Assembly (NCBI GenBank): GCA_903879825.1
Contig: CAIRND010000579.1
Span: 1 to 6,783, forward strand
Reading direction: 5' to 3'
DNA: 6,783 bases
Source of the DNA: an uncultured Geobacteraceae bacterium
Lineage (GTDB): Bacteria; Desulfobacterota; Desulfuromonadia; Geobacterales; Pseudopelobacteraceae
Shown: positions 5,492 through 6,783 of the stretch, in pieces
Layout: each line of letters begins with the position of its first letter
Numbering within the stretch: the stretch's first letter is position 1
Notes under the pieces: model-generated
Database searches by the model: none
Seen by the model: the letters and a program-made list of their open reading frames with translations, nothing else
What the model was told of the DNA's origin: nothing
Translations under genes and position numbers: made by a program

Positions 5492-6564
5492 TGCATTTTT
5501 TCCCGACATTTCCAGTTAATACAAATGTACAGTCAAGCCTCAAGCCTCTTCTCGCAGACAACCTGTTCCCCGAGCGGTTTCACAGCGCGATCCGCCGCCT
5601 GCATCGTTATTTTGATATCTACGCTTCAACGTGCCCGGTGTTATGCATCGCACCGGGACTGATTGTCACCCCGGAGATCAGAATTCAGAGTGAGCTGTAT
5701 CTGCCACTCGCTGAAATTGCACCCGTTTTTAACCGACTATACGCCTCTGCTCTGAACTATCCACCGACTCTTTCCAGTTCCCCCTTTCACAACGCACTCA
5801 GCTGGGCTGACACCTATACCGCACTGCCACACCGTTTCCAGTGCAGTGTCAATCCGGCGCGTCTTTTAGAGTTTTTACTCTCTGACTCAACTTTGTTGAC
5901 GGAATTTCTGTGTACCTCATTTCTGCCCTCTCGCTTTTACGGTGGTTTCGGACGTTATCCTGCACAACTGGAATTTATCAGGGGGTGGCTGAAAAAAGGA
6001 GATCTCGATGAGGTGCGCTGCCTGGACGCCGCTTGTGGTACGGGGGAAGGGACCTACGACGTGGCAACCCTACTTGCTGAACGCAGCGACACTGTAAAAA
6101 ATATGTCGATTGAGGGATGGACGCTTGAACCACTGGAAGTCTGGGCCGCCACACATCGCCGTTTCCCGCATGATCGTCCGCGTGAAGAGACTTATCGTGA
6201 GGCTACTTCCTGGTTATCTGATCAGAGATCACTCGGAGCTATTCACTTCCGCTGTGCTAACCTTGTGAATCCGCCACCCGAGCAACAATTTGATCTGGTT
6301 CTTTGCAACGGCCTGCTTGGAGGGCCGATACTTCATCAAAAATTGGACGTGGAGCAGGTGGTGGAGCATCTGGTTGGTCTGCTCGCACCAGGTGGCATGC
6401 TGTTAGCTGCCAATAGGTTCCACGACGGGTGGAAACGACAATGCCCGCAGAAGAATCTGCAGGCATTGTTTGAATATCATGGACTAACCTGTGTAGTAGC
6501 TGGTGAAGGTTTGGCAGGTGAAAGGTTTCAGCCGGCAGACCCTTTTTTAAAACCGTATCAATAA
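5491..6564 (+). CDS. SAM-dependent methyltransferase of unknown substrate, coupled to mqnE
   Basis: The C-terminal half of this 357-residue protein is a class I methyltransferase: motif I CLDAACGTGEGTYDVA (177-192), an acidic strand-2 region IEGWTLEPLEVWAA (207-220), motif FDLVLCNGLLGG (267-278) and LLAPGGMLLAANRFHDGW (297-314). ACGTGEGTYD and the LCNGLL stretch recall CheR-type protein methyltransferases, but the CheR N-terminal domain is not evident. Residues 1-145 form a region I do not recognise, leading into a distinctive segment, SRFYGGFGRYPAQLEFIRGW (147-166). There is no signal peptide or clear membrane helix, so it is probably cytoplasmic. The ATG at 5491 shares one base with the mqnE stop, with AGGT (5483-5486) upstream, which implies coupled translation and possibly a role linked to menaquinone. 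The 3' end overlaps fabH on the other strand by 18 bp. The fold is secure; the function is not. Confidence 0.8.
   Translation: MHFFPTFPVNTNVQSSLKPLLADNLFPERFHSAIRRLHRYFDIYASTCPVLCIAPGLIVTPEIRIQSELYLPLAEIAPVFNRLYASALNYPPTLSSSPFHNALSWADTYTALPHRFQCSVNPARLLEFLLSDSTLLTEFLCTSFLPSRFYGGFGRYPAQLEFIRGWLKKGDLDEVRCLDAACGTGEGTYDVATLLAERSDTVKNMSIEGWTLEPLEVWAATHRRFPHDRPREETYREATSWLSDQRSLGAIHFRCANLVNPPPEQQFDLVLCNGLLGGPILHQKLDVEQVVEHLVGLLAPGGMLLAANRFHDGWKRQCPQKNLQALFEYHGLTCVVAGEGLAGERFQPADPFLKPYQ
6438..6469. repeat. Strong intragenic hairpin near the end of the methyltransferase gene
   Basis: ACAATGCC (6438-6445) pairs with GGCATTGT (6462-6469) and, after one C/A mismatch, GCAGA (6447-6451) pairs with TCTGC (6456-6460) around an AGAA tetraloop: 13 of 14 positions pair. 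It lies inside codons for the last 45 residues of the methyltransferase and, read from the other strand, about 80 bases beyond the fabH stop. It could stop or stabilise the fabH transcript, although the minus-strand continuation has only a short T-tract (TCGTTTCC). Confidence 0.6.
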
Positions 6565-6783
6565 TCCGCCCCAAGTCAAACCACCGCCAAATCCCATGGC
6601 TAAAACCAGATGACCCGGCTTGATCGTGCCATTACGCAGGTTTTCATCCAGCACCAGCGCCACCGAGGCAGCCGATGTATTACCGCACCGGTCAAGGTTA
6701 AGCAGGAAACGTTCCTTTGGAAAGCCACTTTTTTTAGAGATAAAGTCGATCATACGCACGTTGGCCTGATGAGGAATGATGTA
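6547..6783 (-). CDS. fabH: 3-oxoacyl-ACP synthase III (FabH), C-terminal part
   Basis: FabH condenses an acyl-CoA primer, usually acetyl-CoA, with malonyl-ACP to start fatty acid synthesis in the cytoplasm. Only the last 78 codons are present; the gene runs in from beyond the right edge, so its start and catalytic cysteine are not seen. The visible part carries the catalytic histidine in YIIPHQAN (H5 of the fragment), the catalytic asparagine in DRCGNTSAAS (N35) and the C-terminal signature GFGGGLTWGGLLIRF. It is therefore a normal thiolase-fold C-terminal half with both remaining active-site residues intact. The related PqsD/DarB-type synthases cannot be fully excluded from a fragment. The gene is convergent with the methyltransferase and overlaps its end by 18 bp, leaving no space for a separate terminator. 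Confidence 0.93.
   Translation of the reverse strand, partial: YIIPHQANVRMIDFISKKSGFPKERFLLNLDRCGNTSAASVALVLDENLRNGTIKPGHLVLAMGFGGGLTWGGLLIRF

Overview
The window looks like chromosomal DNA from an anaerobic, respiring Gram-negative bacterium, most plausibly a Desulfuromonadales/Geobacterales-type deltaproteobacterium. The clues are an oxygen-independent corrin-ring operon (CbiF/CobM and CbiG), the futalosine menaquinone enzyme MqnE, a stand-alone receiver/Hpt phosphorelay pair, and moderate GC content with good Shine-Dalgarno sites. The lineage is inference, because no rRNA or other taxonomic marker is present.

Layout. Positions 1-36 hold the probable first 12 codons of an unknown leftward gene. 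Positions 37-220 are a divergent intergenic region with a good sigma70-type promoter (TTGACA, 17-bp spacer, TACAAG) facing right. Positions 221-3069 form a tightly coupled operon, cbiF-cbiG-pdxA, whose three reading frames overlap by 11 and 8 bases. Positions 3070-3322 are an AT-rich spacer with a candidate promoter. Positions 3323-4134 encode a single-domain receiver protein and an Hpt protein with an ATGA overlap. They are followed by the broken tail of a second receiver domain (4185-4325) and a long, nearly symmetrical hairpin with A- and T-tracts (4327-4396) that reads as a bidirectional terminator. Positions 4412-6564 hold mqnE and a one-base-overlapping (TGATG) SAM-dependent methyltransferase of unassigned role. 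The right edge carries the C-terminal 78 codons of fabH on the minus strand, overlapping the methyltransferase tail to tail by 18 bp.

How the genes work together. CbiF and CbiG catalyse successive steps in anaerobic corrin ring synthesis. PdxA is translationally coupled to them although its usual pathway is vitamin B6, which makes it a candidate for a cobamide side branch or for plain cofactor co-regulation. The receiver and Hpt proteins are phosphorelay parts with no kinase in view. MqnE makes aminofutalosine for menaquinone, and its partner methyltransferase may act in that pathway or on another target. FabH starts fatty acid synthesis and only its end is present.

The items most worth a second look are the pdxA coupling, the mqnE-linked methyltransferase, the receiver remnant, the apparently leaderless start of mqnE, and two unusually good inverted repeats inside coding sequence (in pdxA and in the methyltransferase gene).
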